Source: WJKR01 sp964556395
GTDB taxonomy: Archaea; Nanobdellota; Nanobdellia; Woesearchaeales; WJKR01
Assembly: GCA_964556395.1 (NCBI GenBank)
Contig: CAZKVR010000001.1
Coordinates: 124,001 to 188,000 of the forward strand
DNA: 64,000 bases
Direction of reading: 5' to 3'
Part shown: piece by piece, positions 1-7,678 of the stretch
Layout: every line of letters begins with the position of its first letter
Position numbering within the stretch: the first letter of the stretch is position 1
Notes under the pieces: model-generated
Databases searched by the model: none
Told to the model about the DNA's origin: nothing
The model's input: only the letters and a program-made list of their open reading frames with translations
Made by a program: the position numbers and the translations under genes

Positions 1-550
1 CTCCGCAGTATAGAGGCTTGCCTCTATATTTGTAACCGGTCTCCATACCTTTCGCTGGTCGTTCTCGCCATTCAAGTCTTGAGAGGAGAATCGCCCTCAC
101 GTAGGGGTCTATGACTGTGAGCGTCCCTTTCTTCTGGTTTATCGCCTTGAGCTGCCTTCGTGACGTGCTCTCGATCCATGTCGCAAGGGGGTAGCCACGG
201 AGGCTTTCCAGGTTATAGGGTATCTCTGACTCCCATATGTGCAGGGGGTTGTTGAGTATCGCATACGCGGTTGAGGGGAGGTAGATATCCCTTGTCAAGC
301 GTTTCCGATAAAATGTGGGAAATCTTCTCTTGATGACCCACGGTATCTTATCGAGAACGTATGATACCCCATATAACAGTGAGAGCGATAGTATGATGAC
401 TATCGGACCTGCTACGAGCATTCCTTGGGACTGGTATAACAACCTGCCAAGGACGATCCATGTGACGGCTATGAGCATTACGGCCAATACTGGTACGAGC
501 ATCATGAGCGCCGTCTTTTCAGGCATTCTTCTTCTTATTATCTTCTTCAT
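1..550 (-). CDS. Membrane protein, 3' end beyond the window edge
   Basis: The frame is open from an ATG at 550 to the window edge, so at least 183 residues are encoded and the C-terminus is missing. The protein begins with a basic stretch (MKKIIRRR), then shows two hydrophobic helices at about residues 12-36 and 45-66, followed by a long soluble part rich in Arg and Lys. Its ATG overlaps the stop of the upstream STAS gene as ATGA, which points to translational coupling. I do not recognise a family. It is the last gene visible of the minus-strand chain of STAS, membrane and lipoprotein genes. Confidence 0.7.
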   Translation of the reverse strand, partial: MKKIIRRRMPEKTALMMLVPVLAVMLIAVTWIVLGRLLYQSQGMLVAGPIVIILSLSLLYGVSYVLDKIPWVIKRRFPTFYRKRLTRDIYLPSTAYAILNNPLHIWESEIPYNLESLRGYPLATWIESTSRRQLKAINQKKGTLTVIDPYVRAILLSRLEWRERPAKGMETGYKYRGKPLYCG

Positions 551-972
551 TTTCGCGAATTTTTATGTTCTTGTCCGATACTTATTCTGGTGAGGTATTC
601 TTCTGCCTGTTCTTTCGAGCAGACCAGTTCTGGAAGCCCATCAAGATTCATGAACTGGAGGTATTTCCAGAGCTTTGGGGACGGCATCAGATACATCCTT
701 GTCGCTCTCGTAACCGACCTGAAGAGGCGGCTGCAAAGTAGGATGGCGTGCATGCCGTAGAGGTCTATGCTCTCGACTCCTGTGAGGTCGAGGATTATAG
801 GGATGTTTCTCTTCATGGTTGCGGAAGCTTCCACGAATTCGGACTTGAAGAGTTTTAAGTCCTGATTGTTGTTCTTATCGCCGTTCGTCAGAGCGGCTCC
901 GGGGGCGACCTCTAGTATAGCGTAGAGCATGCCGTCACCCGTCTTCGAGTATGATTCTGTTAGTATCCTCAT
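547..972 (-). CDS. STAS-domain protein (anti-anti-sigma-like)
   Basis: This 141-residue protein has the layout of a STAS domain: a strand ending in IILDLTGVESID, then the helix-start loop DLYGMHAILL, then a second strand-helix unit. In SpoIIAA-type antagonists the loop carries a phosphorylatable serine (DSSG); here the equivalent position reads DLYG, with tyrosine instead, so classical serine switching is not expected. It overlaps the genes on both sides by 4 bases (ATGA). STAS proteins bind partner proteins or small ligands. The partner here is unknown, but the membrane proteins encoded on either side are the natural candidates. Confidence 0.7.
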   Translation of the reverse strand: MRILTESYSKTGDGMLYAILEVAPGAALTNGDKNNNQDLKLFKSEFVEASATMKRNIPIILDLTGVESIDLYGMHAILLCSRLFRSVTRATRMYLMPSPKLWKYLQFMNLDGLPELVCSKEQAEEYLTRISIGQEHKNSRK

Positions 973-1469
973 TTCTTATGCTGGTTTTGGGTTTGTAATC
1001 TTTCTTTTTTCATCTTCGATAACCATCGGGCGTGCCGCTTCATCTTCTTAATCTCTTTTGACAATAGTAGCAGAAGCCCGACGATGATTATCGGGGCGAG
1101 CCAAGAGTGGATCGATGGCGGCATGGCCGAAGGTTTCAGCATCGGCATGCAGATCACCAGCAAGGAGTAGGTGATGCTGCAGAAATGTATCCTGAAGAAT
1201 GTTCCTTCAGCTCTCATGCGAGGCGTCTTCCTCGGTATGAAGACTGGTACGAGTATGAGAAGGAGGAACATGGTCAGCGATGACTTCATCCAGGAAAGTT
1301 CGTCATATGTCAATACGACGGTCAACCCGACGAAGGCGCATAGCATTCCGGAGAATGCGTCTGTTCTTCGGTGCTTCTTGATGACTTTGTGTATTCCGAA
1401 GAATTTGAAGAAGTAGAAACCGAGCAATATAGTTATTATAAATACAAATATGGTTATGGGCAGAGACAT
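969..1469 (-). CDS. Polytopic membrane protein
   Basis: The 166-residue product has four or five hydrophobic helices (about residues 4-24, 40-57, 62-80, 95-112 and 122-138) and a basic cytoplasmic tail rich in Lys, Arg and Gln. Its stop overlaps the start of the STAS gene downstream (ATGA), so the two are probably translated together. No family is recognised. The size and the tail suggest a membrane platform for a soluble partner, which is inference from context only. Confidence 0.65.
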   Translation of the reverse strand: MSLPITIFVFIITILLGFYFFKFFGIHKVIKKHRRTDAFSGMLCAFVGLTVVLTYDELSWMKSSLTMFLLLILVPVFIPRKTPRMRAEGTFFRIHFCSITYSLLVICMPMLKPSAMPPSIHSWLAPIIIVGLLLLLSKEIKKMKRHARWLSKMKKERLQTQNQHKK

Positions 1470-1487
1470 TCGTGTTCCTTTCGGTTT

Positions 1488-1994
1488 TTAGGTGTTTGTC
1501 AGTGATTCTCGTAATAGCTGGGAAACGTCTCTTAGGCGTTGGACGCTTCTAGCGACGTACTTCTTGGCATGGTGGTCGTGTATCACATGCCAGACGGTAA
1601 AATCCCCTTGGATTCTGTGGTTCTCGGCGAGGGTTCGGTACTTGAGCCAGTAGGAGACTTTTCTCCAAGGCACTCCTAGTTCAGGGTCTCCTATGTAGAT
1701 GGTCTCCCCAGTGATATCTTCAAGGTCCGGGGATTCCAGGTAGGGTGAACGTATGATATCGATCGTTTCCGTCCTGAGCATCCTTAGAGGGGGCAGAATC
1801 GTTGACAGCCGGAGATTCTCTGCGTTCTTGATGAGGTCTGCTAGACCTTCTTCCCGTTCCAAGTGTAAGGCTGTCTTCAGCAGTTCGAGAAGGGACTGTA
1901 TCTTGTTGTCCTCGTCCTCGATAGCCAATAGTCTTATGTCGAGGCCTGTCAGGAGTTCTGAGAGGTCCTCTTTGAATAGTTGTTTCTCGTCCAT
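1488..1994 (-). CDS. Hypothetical cytoplasmic protein
   Basis: The 168-residue product is mostly helical and charged, with no signal peptide or membrane segment. The first half has a leucine-rich helical pattern (SLLELLKTALHLEREEGL); the second half contains aromatic and His-rich stretches (WHVIHDHHAKK). The start ATG is preceded by a run of A and T (AAATAAAAAATAAAAA) with no Shine-Dalgarno site, like several neighbours. It lies 18 bp upstream of the next membrane protein gene and 10 bp after the previous one, so it is probably in the same transcript. No function can be assigned. Confidence 0.6.
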   Translation of the reverse strand: MDEKQLFKEDLSELLTGLDIRLLAIEDEDNKIQSLLELLKTALHLEREEGLADLIKNAENLRLSTILPPLRMLRTETIDIIRSPYLESPDLEDITGETIYIGDPELGVPWRKVSYWLKYRTLAENHRIQGDFTVWHVIHDHHAKKYVARSVQRLRDVSQLLRESLTNT

Positions 1995-2004
1995 TTTTTA
2001 TTTT

Positions 2005-2856
2005 TTATTTGTATCCGCTCGCCATGGTTGATTGTTCGTTCCAGGCGTTTCCGTAGAGTAAATTTTTCACGATAACTGATATGTCAGTAGCCCGGGATGT
2101 GGTGTGCAACAGTCTTAGGAGTTCTGAAGTGTCCTTGATGCTCTCCGGTATCCGTTCGAGCGCTTGTTCAGCATTCTTTGTGAGTTGGTCTTCAGTGCCT
2201 GCCGGTATGACCCACAGTACCTTTCGCTTCCGAATCTCCAGGAACTCCATGAGTATGAGTTCTCTCCTGACTAGTCGGGACTGGCATATCGATAAGAGTC
2301 CTTCCCGCGATTTGTTTACGACCGCATCTAGCGCTACGTGCTCGTACCACCTGCATTCCTTTTGGAACTGTAGGAAAAGATAGTTATGATAGCAATAGTT
2401 ATCAGCGAGAGAGAAGAAATCCTTATCTATCGAGATGATATTCTCTTCGACCAAACGCGATAGCACCGCTTTGAGGGTTTCGTGGCAGTCGTGAGGCTTC
2501 CGATGCTTCAGGCACCACAGGTATAATATCTCTGCGGGCCTCAGTTTCGGTATTAATTTTTCTTGTGCCATAGGTAGATCCTTTTTTGAATTTTTGAATA
2601 TGAATCCTGGTAAAAGCAGCATTGTGACTGCTGCGAAGCACAGAATGAGGTTGATGAGATACGAGACCATCCCGGCTGCTAGGAGTGACGCAGGTATGAA
2701 GATAAGTCTGGCGTAGCCGACAACCATTCTCTTGAACGATTCGAGGTTGTGTCTCATGACAATCTGTTTTAGGATTGTGAGAAGAAGGGGCGCGGCACCC
2801 TTGATGCCATCCGCGCCCTCTTGAGATAGTCTTACTTCCTCTGATGTTCGGATCAT
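2005..2856 (-). CDS. Membrane protein with large cytoplasmic domain
   Basis: Two adjacent hydrophobic helices lie at about residues 50-90, followed by a soluble domain of roughly 190 residues. The stretch just after the membrane part (LRPAEILYLWCLKHRKPHDC, then a helix ending in LVEENIISID) recalls the winged-helix-like part of DUF2207-type membrane proteins, but the match is by eye and weak. The start overlaps the stop of the upstream lipoprotein gene (ATGA), so the two proteins are likely made together at the membrane. Confidence 0.6.
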   Translation of the reverse strand: MIRTSEEVRLSQEGADGIKGAAPLLLTILKQIVMRHNLESFKRMVVGYARLIFIPASLLAAGMVSYLINLILCFAAVTMLLLPGFIFKNSKKDLPMAQEKLIPKLRPAEILYLWCLKHRKPHDCHETLKAVLSRLVEENIISIDKDFFSLADNYCYHNYLFLQFQKECRWYEHVALDAVVNKSREGLLSICQSRLVRRELILMEFLEIRKRKVLWVIPAGTEDQLTKNAEQALERIPESIKDTSELLRLLHTTSRATDISVIVKNLLYGNAWNEQSTMASGYK

Positions 2857-3473
2857 CTTGCCTTCCAGGGATTGTCTTCTCCCATAAGATAGTGTTCTCC
2901 TCCGCCTTCTATGGCAGCGTAAGGTACGACGTCCGTGATGACGAATCGTGGATTCCCGTATTCCGGAGCGATGTCAAGATATTCCTCCAGTGTCTGTATG
3001 ACTCCTCCCATCATCCCGCCTGGCAGGAAGGTTCTCAGGGTAAGAGGATACTTCTTGACATATGGCAGCAGTTCGTGATAGCCCCACACCTTGTCTTCTA
3101 AGTCTCGTCGGACGGTGTAGGTGGTTTCGGGTTTCTTCTTCGGCTTCAGTACCTGGCCACCTGGTATGATGACGTTTCCGTCCGCCCAGAGGGCTGTGAC
3201 TTTTTCAGGGTTCTTTCCAGTATACTCTTTTCCGTCTTTCCTGATTGTCATCTGTTGCCCTTTCCGGTAAGAGACTCTTCCTATCTCCTTCGCTTCGGTA
3301 TGGAGGGTTTTGAAGAGGAATGATTCCATCTCCGTCGGATACCCTTTCAGTTGTTTCTCGAAAGCCTCTTGTCGCGCTTTCTGCTCTGCTGCTTTTTCGT
3401 CTTGCGGCTGTTCTTTCTTGCAGCCCGTTACAAATGCGATGATGATCGCTGCGATGATGATTGTTTTTCTCAT
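2853..3473 (-). CDS. Predicted lipoprotein
   Basis: The N-terminus is a lipoprotein signal peptide: MRKTI, a hydrophobic run, then the lipobox VTGC, giving a lipidated Cys at residue 18. A charged helical stretch follows (residues 19-45), then a 160-residue globular part rich in Lys and Gly. Nothing in it identifies a catalytic family. It overlaps the downstream membrane protein by 4 bases. It is one of three predicted lipoproteins in the first 7 kb. Confidence 0.65.
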   Translation of the reverse strand: MRKTIIIAAIIIAFVTGCKKEQPQDEKAAEQKARQEAFEKQLKGYPTEMESFLFKTLHTEAKEIGRVSYRKGQQMTIRKDGKEYTGKNPEKVTALWADGNVIIPGGQVLKPKKKPETTYTVRRDLEDKVWGYHELLPYVKKYPLTLRTFLPGGMMGGVIQTLEEYLDIAPEYGNPRFVITDVVPYAAIEGGGEHYLMGEDNPWKAR

Positions 3474-3543
3474 GATTGAAACGTTTTAGATTAGACATAA
3501 ATGTTATTTTAACTGTTTTTGATGTCTTTTGGCGTGTTCTCGT

Positions 3544-3924
3544 TTAGAGGAATGCCACGACACCGTATTTTAGGTCTTCCAGGCTCGTGTAGAATACCAG
3601 TTTCTTCCTGCTTATCCCGAGTATCTTGGCTTTGTTCGCTATCCTGTCCGGAACGATGAGATGGCAGGTGATGTCTTTCTCACCAGCCAGTTCTGCTATA
3701 GGGACGAGAGTCTCGAGATATGAGGTCTGGATGCTCCTAAGGTCTATGGCGACGTTTTTTCGTCCTTTGAGGATGCTATTGACGTGCCTCTTGAGGAATA
3801 AGACTGTGAGCTTCCGATTCTGTATTGGTCGTCTCTTCAGAGACAGTAAGGGCATCTCGCCTCTTAAGGTTTTTATGGAACCTTCAGGCTTGGTGATCTG
3901 ATTGTTAGCATTCTTTTTTTCCAT
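3544..3924 (-). CDS. STAS-like protein
   Basis: The 126-residue protein carries a STAS-like core from about residue 38 to 122: a strand VAIDLRSI, a loop QTSYLETL at the helix start, a strand HLIVP, and a final helix after SLED. The loop has Ser/Tyr where SpoIIAA-type proteins have the phosphorylated Ser. The start ATG follows an A-rich leader (AAATAAAAACCAAAAAA) with no Shine-Dalgarno site. It lies 11 bp after another STAS-like gene, so the two may form a pair. Ligand or partner is unknown. Confidence 0.6.
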   Translation of the reverse strand: MEKKNANNQITKPEGSIKTLRGEMPLLSLKRRPIQNRKLTVLFLKRHVNSILKGRKNVAIDLRSIQTSYLETLVPIAELAGEKDITCHLIVPDRIANKAKILGISRKKLVFYTSLEDLKYGVVAFL

Positions 3925-3935
3925 TTTTTTGGTTT

Positions 3936-4796
3936 TTATTTGATAAAGACTGTTATGTTCTTGAAGACTATCTTGGAACCTTCTTTTTCCAGTATCAGCG
4001 AGCAGGCTCGCTCCTCTTCGAAACCCTTGCTATAGGCTGAGACCTTGAGGGGTTCTATGGCAAGGTGTCTTGCAAGTTTGTTGTAGGCATCCTTGACATT
4101 GGAGGCCTCAAAGTGAGTCGAGAATGATGGGTTGTAGTGCCATAACGCCTCGTCGTGCGGCGTGAAGAAGCCGTCTGCGGGCGTCAGCCGTACCAGTCCG
4201 GCAACCTCTTCCCTTTGTAATCGGAACATTTCAGGGAGTTTTGGGTCGTTGGTCAGGTCCTTGAGCAGTTCTTCGGCTTGTATGTCGGTATCTGCTTCCG
4301 TGAGTATCGGACCTTCCACGAGTTGTAGCGTGTGGAAAATCCTCTTGTTAAGGCTGACTGACCTCATGTTTCTCATCATCGTCGTCATCCTCTTCGCCGT
4401 GGCTTTCCGATGGAAGTCGCTCATCGAGAGGTAGAATGAGATGCCTTTCACACCTTCGAGACATGACTTCTTCACCACTCTCTCATAGGCTTCCGGGGAG
4501 ATGATAATATGCACTCCGTCAGGGAAGCGGAATACGAGTGAGTGGATCGCCTGGGAGGAGGATGGGTCGAATCCGACTCTTGAGATGTCGAGTATCAGGG
4601 CACTTTCAGCCGCAATCCTTGGTAAGACCTCATATTTGAGGAATTGCTTGGCATTGCGGCAGGTCAGCTTCTTCTTGAGAGCGAACACTGGCACCGTTCC
4701 GGAGCCTTCCATGTGCTCGCTCCTTGGATTATACGATAGTTTCATTTTCATTACTTCGTCAATATTGGCGTTTTTCTGTTTTGAAAAGAGCGACAC
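3936..4796 (-). CDS. STAS-like N-terminal domain fused to a larger C-terminal region
   Basis: The 286-residue product has a STAS-like segment at about residues 35-130, with ALILDISRVGF and the loop DPSSSQAIHSL, the closest match among the STAS genes here to the DSSG switch loop. The remaining 150 residues (helical, then mixed) match nothing I recognise. The longest frame starts at a GTG (4796); an ATG at 4751 with a second ATG two codons later is an alternative that would remove 15 residues. It precedes the smaller STAS gene by 11 bp. Confidence 0.6.
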   Translation of the reverse strand: MSLFSKQKNANIDEVMKMKLSYNPRSEHMEGSGTVPVFALKKKLTCRNAKQFLKYEVLPRIAAESALILDISRVGFDPSSSQAIHSLVFRFPDGVHIIISPEAYERVVKKSCLEGVKGISFYLSMSDFHRKATAKRMTTMMRNMRSVSLNKRIFHTLQLVEGPILTEADTDIQAEELLKDLTNDPKLPEMFRLQREEVAGLVRLTPADGFFTPHDEALWHYNPSFSTHFEASNVKDAYNKLARHLAIEPLKVSAYSKGFEEERACSLILEKEGSKIVFKNITVFIK

Positions 4797-4862
4797 CCTC
4801 GAACCTTGTTCACGTTCCTCAAAGGACGTGGATGGTGTGGGTGTCTCGTGTCAGAAATTTTT

Positions 4863-5447
4863 TCATAATACTACAATCCTTGGCCAGAAGGCCAGTATTC
4901 CTAACAGTATCGCGTTCAATGCGGCTAGCAGGTACAAACCGTTCTTCAATTGTTTCTTGTCCAAGCCGATTAACTTGACCTGCGGTCCGGGTTGGTTCTC
5001 GTCCTCGGTCCATCGGTTGATGTATCCGATGCTTAGGTATGCTTGGTATCCAAAGTAAGCTGCTATTAAAAGCTGGAGGAATGGGATGATAGATCTTGAT
5101 TCTCCTATCCATGAAAGATATATTAGCGCAGAGTAATATATGAAATTCAACGATAGCAGCGCGAAGAGCGAGGCTATAACTGCTATACTAGGACCACCGT
5201 AGCGTTTCTCGAAGCCGAGCTTATTGATAGAGATTACCAATATCAGGACTGTTGTGAACAATGAGAGTATGACTGCAGCCCCGTGGCGTACCTGTGATGA
5301 GAGGCGCTCTGGGATGTCGATATCTCCCAGGCTTGTGAGCAGGCTCATCGGCTGCAGTAATAGTATGAAGAGTGCGGCAGTGGCAAGTACTATGATGACG
5401 CCTCTTGATAAAAGGCTCTTCTTGGTGATTGTGGCGTGTTGTTGCAT
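4863..5447 (-). CDS. Polytopic membrane protein
   Basis: The 194-residue product has about five hydrophobic helices (roughly residues 15-37, 55-75, 84-110, 117-138 and 170-190). A short charged loop between the last two contains a QPGPQ turn. There are no recognisable transport motifs. It sits between a lipoprotein gene (5469) and the STAS-like gene (3936), keeping the pattern in which each STAS protein here has a membrane partner beside it. Confidence 0.6.
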   Translation of the reverse strand: MQQHATITKKSLLSRGVIIVLATAALFILLLQPMSLLTSLGDIDIPERLSSQVRHGAAVILSLFTTVLILVISINKLGFEKRYGGPSIAVIASLFALLSLNFIYYSALIYLSWIGESRSIIPFLQLLIAAYFGYQAYLSIGYINRWTEDENQPGPQVKLIGLDKKQLKNGLYLLAALNAILLGILAFWPRIVVL

Positions 5448-5468
5448 GTATCTTTATGTTTTGGTGCG

Positions 5469-5888
5469 TTATCGTTTGTCCTTATTCGCTTTTTCCCCGA
5501 ATTTCACCCTTATCCTTCGTAACTCCCGTACCTGTTCTTCCGCGAGGAGTATCATGGCGGTGTCTGCCGGGTTGTCCGCGTCGAAGTGCACTGCCGGCTG
5601 TTCCGAATACAGGTCGGCGACGTAGTATCGTTTGATCTTCGTGCCGTCCCCCATGGACACCGTGTACACCGCTAGGTGGTCTTCCGCGACTTTCCAGTAG
5701 TATTCTTCTCCTTCTTCAGGGGCGGGGTCGTAGGTGAACGCCAGTGTGGAGTCGGAGGTGTCATAGTATCTCTCTATGTCGCCTGTTTGCTGGCAATAGT
5801 ACGTCGGTTCTTGTTGTTCTGGCTGTGCTTGCTGGCAGCCGATGATGATTAGTCCTAGTAGGATGAGTGTTTGTCTCATAAGATTCAT
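5469..5888 (-). CDS. Predicted lipoprotein
   Basis: A hydrophobic stretch (LILLGLIII) leads into the lipobox IIGC, so the mature protein would begin at a lipidated Cys followed by QQAQPEQQEP. The rest is acidic with many Tyr and Asp residues and ends in a basic tail. The A-rich leader ATTAACAAAAAAA directly precedes ATG, as in Bacteroidota genes. An internal ATG three codons downstream is a possible alternative start. Function unknown; it heads the STAS and membrane gene chain. Confidence 0.6.
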   Translation of the reverse strand: MNLMRQTLILLGLIIIGCQQAQPEQQEPTYYCQQTGDIERYYDTSDSTLAFTYDPAPEEGEEYYWKVAEDHLAVYTVSMGDGTKIKRYYVADLYSEQPAVHFDADNPADTAMILLAEEQVRELRRIRVKFGEKANKDKR

Positions 5889-5942
5889 TTTTTTTGTTAA
5901 TACGTTTTTTTTTAGGGACTTCTGGAAAAGTATCCTTGTGAG

Positions 5943-5971
5943 GGGGCGCTTCCCTCTTTGGTTGGCGCCCC
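5943..5971 (-). terminator. GC-rich stem-loop between two secreted-protein genes
   Basis: A perfect 7-bp stem (GGGGCGC at 5943-5949 and GCGCCCC at 5965-5971) encloses a 15-base loop, between the end of the gene at 5992 and the start of the one at 5888. No T-run follows on the minus strand, so it could be a weak terminator or an RNA-stabilising hairpin. Confidence 0.35.
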
Positions 5972-5991
5972 GTCACGAGCGGAGGTCTGCG

Positions 5992-6366
5992 TTATTGTGG
6001 CGGCCTCTTGGGTACGATGAAGACCTTCTCGTGCTCTGAATCGTCCAGCAGGTAGTCCTTTAGTGATGCTGCGTAGACTCCCATGTAGTCGTCATAGGCT
6101 TCGAGGGTGTCGTTTATGGCATGTTTGTACACCACCTGGTAGACATCCTCGTCTGCATCTATGGTTGTTATGTAGAGTTCGTAGAAGCCGTCGACGAAGT
6201 CTTCGCTTGCCGTTCCTGAGAGGAGCAGGTCTACTATCTTTGAGTCTGCTGGGGAGTAGAGGTCTGCTGCCGTATTGACGGTCTTTTTCGTGTCTTTCTC
6301 CACCTGTCCGTAGCTTGTTGCTATGGTGGCGAGCATGATTGTTATTATGATGATGTTTTTTCTCAT
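5992..6366 (-). CDS. Small secreted protein
   Basis: The 124-residue product has an N-terminal signal peptide (MRKNIIIITIMLATIATSYG, likely cut near SYGQ), then an acidic, helical mature domain of about 100 residues rich in Asp and Tyr. The leader (GATATTAACAAAACTGC) is A-rich with no Shine-Dalgarno site. The cleavage region with Gln at +1 is common in Bacteroidota exported proteins. No domain is recognised. Confidence 0.6.
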   Translation of the reverse strand: MRKNIIIITIMLATIATSYGQVEKDTKKTVNTAADLYSPADSKIVDLLLSGTASEDFVDGFYELYITTIDADEDVYQVVYKHAINDTLEAYDDYMGVYAASLKDYLLDDSEHEKVFIVPKRPPQ

Positions 6367-6397
6367 GAGTTTTTTGCAGTTTTGTTAATATCTTTCG

Positions 6398-6423
6398 AAA
6401 AAGGACACTTGTTAAAAGTGCCC
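6398..6423 (-). terminator. Intrinsic-type terminator
   Basis: On the minus strand GGGCACTT, a 5-base loop, AAGTGTCC and then TTTTT form an 8-bp hairpin followed by a U-run. One pair is a G-U wobble only in the minus-strand RNA and a mismatch in the plus-strand RNA, so the structure works in the direction of the lipoprotein gene ending at 6544. Confidence 0.6.
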
Positions 6424-6543
6424 TTCCTCAGGAATTGTTTAGTTTGCAGAAGAATCCTTTGACGTGTAATCAAGTTTTTCTGCATTGCTGATGACGTGGT
6501 TTCCGATCGGATGCTCTAGTGCGATGCTTTCCTGATGTTCACT

Positions 6544-6885
6544 TTATTGGGAACCAGTCCAGGTGTAAGTGTATTCTTCACAGGCTGAAAGAGTGTAAGA
6601 TCTTGTGTGCCAAGTGTGCTGGTATCCTGTCGTGGAAGCCCAGAGCGTGATGCTTCCTGCGTCGATATCTTTGTAAGTTGTGAAGCTTCCAGGGTTTATC
6701 CATCTTTCATCATTCATTTCGCTTGACCCGTAGGTGACATCTACTACGATTTTCGTGCTGGTGTTGTTTTCGACAACAACAGTGCCGTGGTTGTATTTTT
6801 CGCAGTCTTCCTCTTGCTCGCAACTAATGGCGAATATTGCAATCGTTGCAATGAGGACTGTTGAAATAGTGCTTGTAAGTTTCAT
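6544..6885 (-). CDS. Small lipoprotein
   Basis: The start at 6885 was chosen because it opens the signal peptide MKLTSTISTVLIATIAIFAISC, with lipobox AISC. The mature part (about 92 residues) looks like a small beta-sandwich: alternating strands with many Thr, Asn and Ser, and two further Cys that could form a disulfide. The leader and first codons are nearly identical to those of the beta-barrel-like gene upstream (7448), although the mature proteins differ. Confidence 0.6.
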   Translation of the reverse strand: MKLTSTISTVLIATIAIFAISCEQEEDCEKYNHGTVVVENNTSTKIVVDVTYGSSEMNDERWINPGSFTTYKDIDAGSITLWASTTGYQHTWHTRSYTLSACEEYTYTWTGSQ

Positions 6886-6898
6886 AAGCTGTTGATTT

Positions 6899-6945
6899 TT
6901 TTGGTTGAACAATGGTTTGACCTACCTGGCAAGGTATTTTGGGTT
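6899..6945 (-). repeat. Repeated 5' leader, copy A
   Basis: A 28-bp block (6899-6926) is identical to 7461-7488. In both copies it runs on into a small TACC/GGTA hairpin and a TTTGGG tract. Each copy lies just upstream of a gene whose product starts MKLT, so it is probably a shared promoter and 5' UTR. Confidence 0.6.
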
Positions 6946-6968
6946 TTTGGAGTATCTGTATAGGTTTT

Positions 6969-7448
6969 TTATAACGAGAACCCGATAGAGATGTCTATCG
7001 CAGCGCCGTCATAAACTCTTGAATAAAGGTATCCTATGCCTATCTTGAAATCGATGTTTTCTCCGCCCCACCTATATCCTCCTATGAAGTTTACTGTGCC
7101 GCTCACATCATCCACTTCTCCGTTGATCGTCTGGACAGCATTAGTCGTGCTGTAGCCCAATGCTGTATACCATCCGTCTTGAAAATAGTCTTGAATCCCA
7201 TACCAATAGAGTGAGATATCAAAACATCCGTAGGATGCATCAGCTATGGAAGGGGCAAATTTATGCCAACCGAACGCTATGCTAGTGTTATCAACAAAAT
7301 ATTCTATACCTACAAAACCTGTCATGTCTGAAAGGCCTGCTCTTAGATAAGTGTTCTCGTTTTGAATGTCACTTTGGGCATTTGCTTCAGTTGTAGAGAC
7401 TAAAGCCAAAGCGATGACAACTGTTGAAATGATAATTGTAAGTTTCAT
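6969..7448 (-). CDS. Outer-membrane beta-barrel-like secreted protein
   Basis: The protein has a signal peptide (MKLTIIISTVVIALALVSTT, cut near ANAQ) and a mature part of about 135 residues made of alternating polar and hydrophobic stretches with many Tyr, Gly and Trp. It ends in a strand with an aliphatic C-terminus (IDISIGFSL). This pattern is typical of small 8-stranded outer-membrane barrels in Gram-negative bacteria, especially Bacteroidota. Two more proteins of this kind lie at 22975 and 23500. In an archaeon with no known outer membrane its location is unclear. Confidence 0.6.
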   Translation of the reverse strand: MKLTIIISTVVIALALVSTTEANAQSDIQNENTYLRAGLSDMTGFVGIEYFVDNTSIAFGWHKFAPSIADASYGCFDISLYWYGIQDYFQDGWYTALGYSTTNAVQTINGEVDDVSGTVNFIGGYRWGGENIDFKIGIGYLYSRVYDGAAIDISIGFSL

Positions 7449-7460
7449 AAGCCGTTAAAT

Positions 7461-7507
7461 TTTTGGTTGAACAATGGTTTGACCTACCAGGGACGGTAGT
7501 TTGGGTT
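7461..7507 (-). repeat. Repeated 5' leader, copy B
   Basis: Second copy of the leader at 6899. The 28-bp block 7461-7488 is identical; the hairpin stem TACC/GGTA is kept while the six loop bases differ (AGGGAC here, TGGCAA in copy A). Conservation of the stem with a changed loop suggests that the structure matters. Confidence 0.6.
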
Positions 7508-7565
7508 TTTTGGAATAGTTTTTGAAATGCAATACCTCCTTTCTTATTTTAAGAGTTTTTTGATG

Positions 7566-7612
7566 AAATAGAAGAGGTGGGCGTAGATAGAAAGAACGCC
7601 CAACCTCCTGAA
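7566..7612 (-). terminator. Stem-loop downstream of a small operon
   Basis: GAGGT+GGGCGT (7574-7584) pairs with ACGCCC+ACCTC (7596-7607) with one bulged A, giving an 11-bp stem and an 11-base loop. A T-rich tract (TTCTATTT) follows on the minus strand. It lies about 70 bp beyond the stop at 7679, so it is a likely terminator for the pair of small genes there. Confidence 0.45.
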
Positions 7613-7678
7613 AAAGAATCGCTTGAAGTTCATTGAGAATTTGAACCGAATGTGTTGTTCTTTATTAAGAATGAGAGC

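Noticed and set aside
315..593. Open frame on the plus strand at the left edge
   Set aside because: It is antisense to the minus-strand membrane gene (start 550), which has the ATGA overlap with its neighbour.
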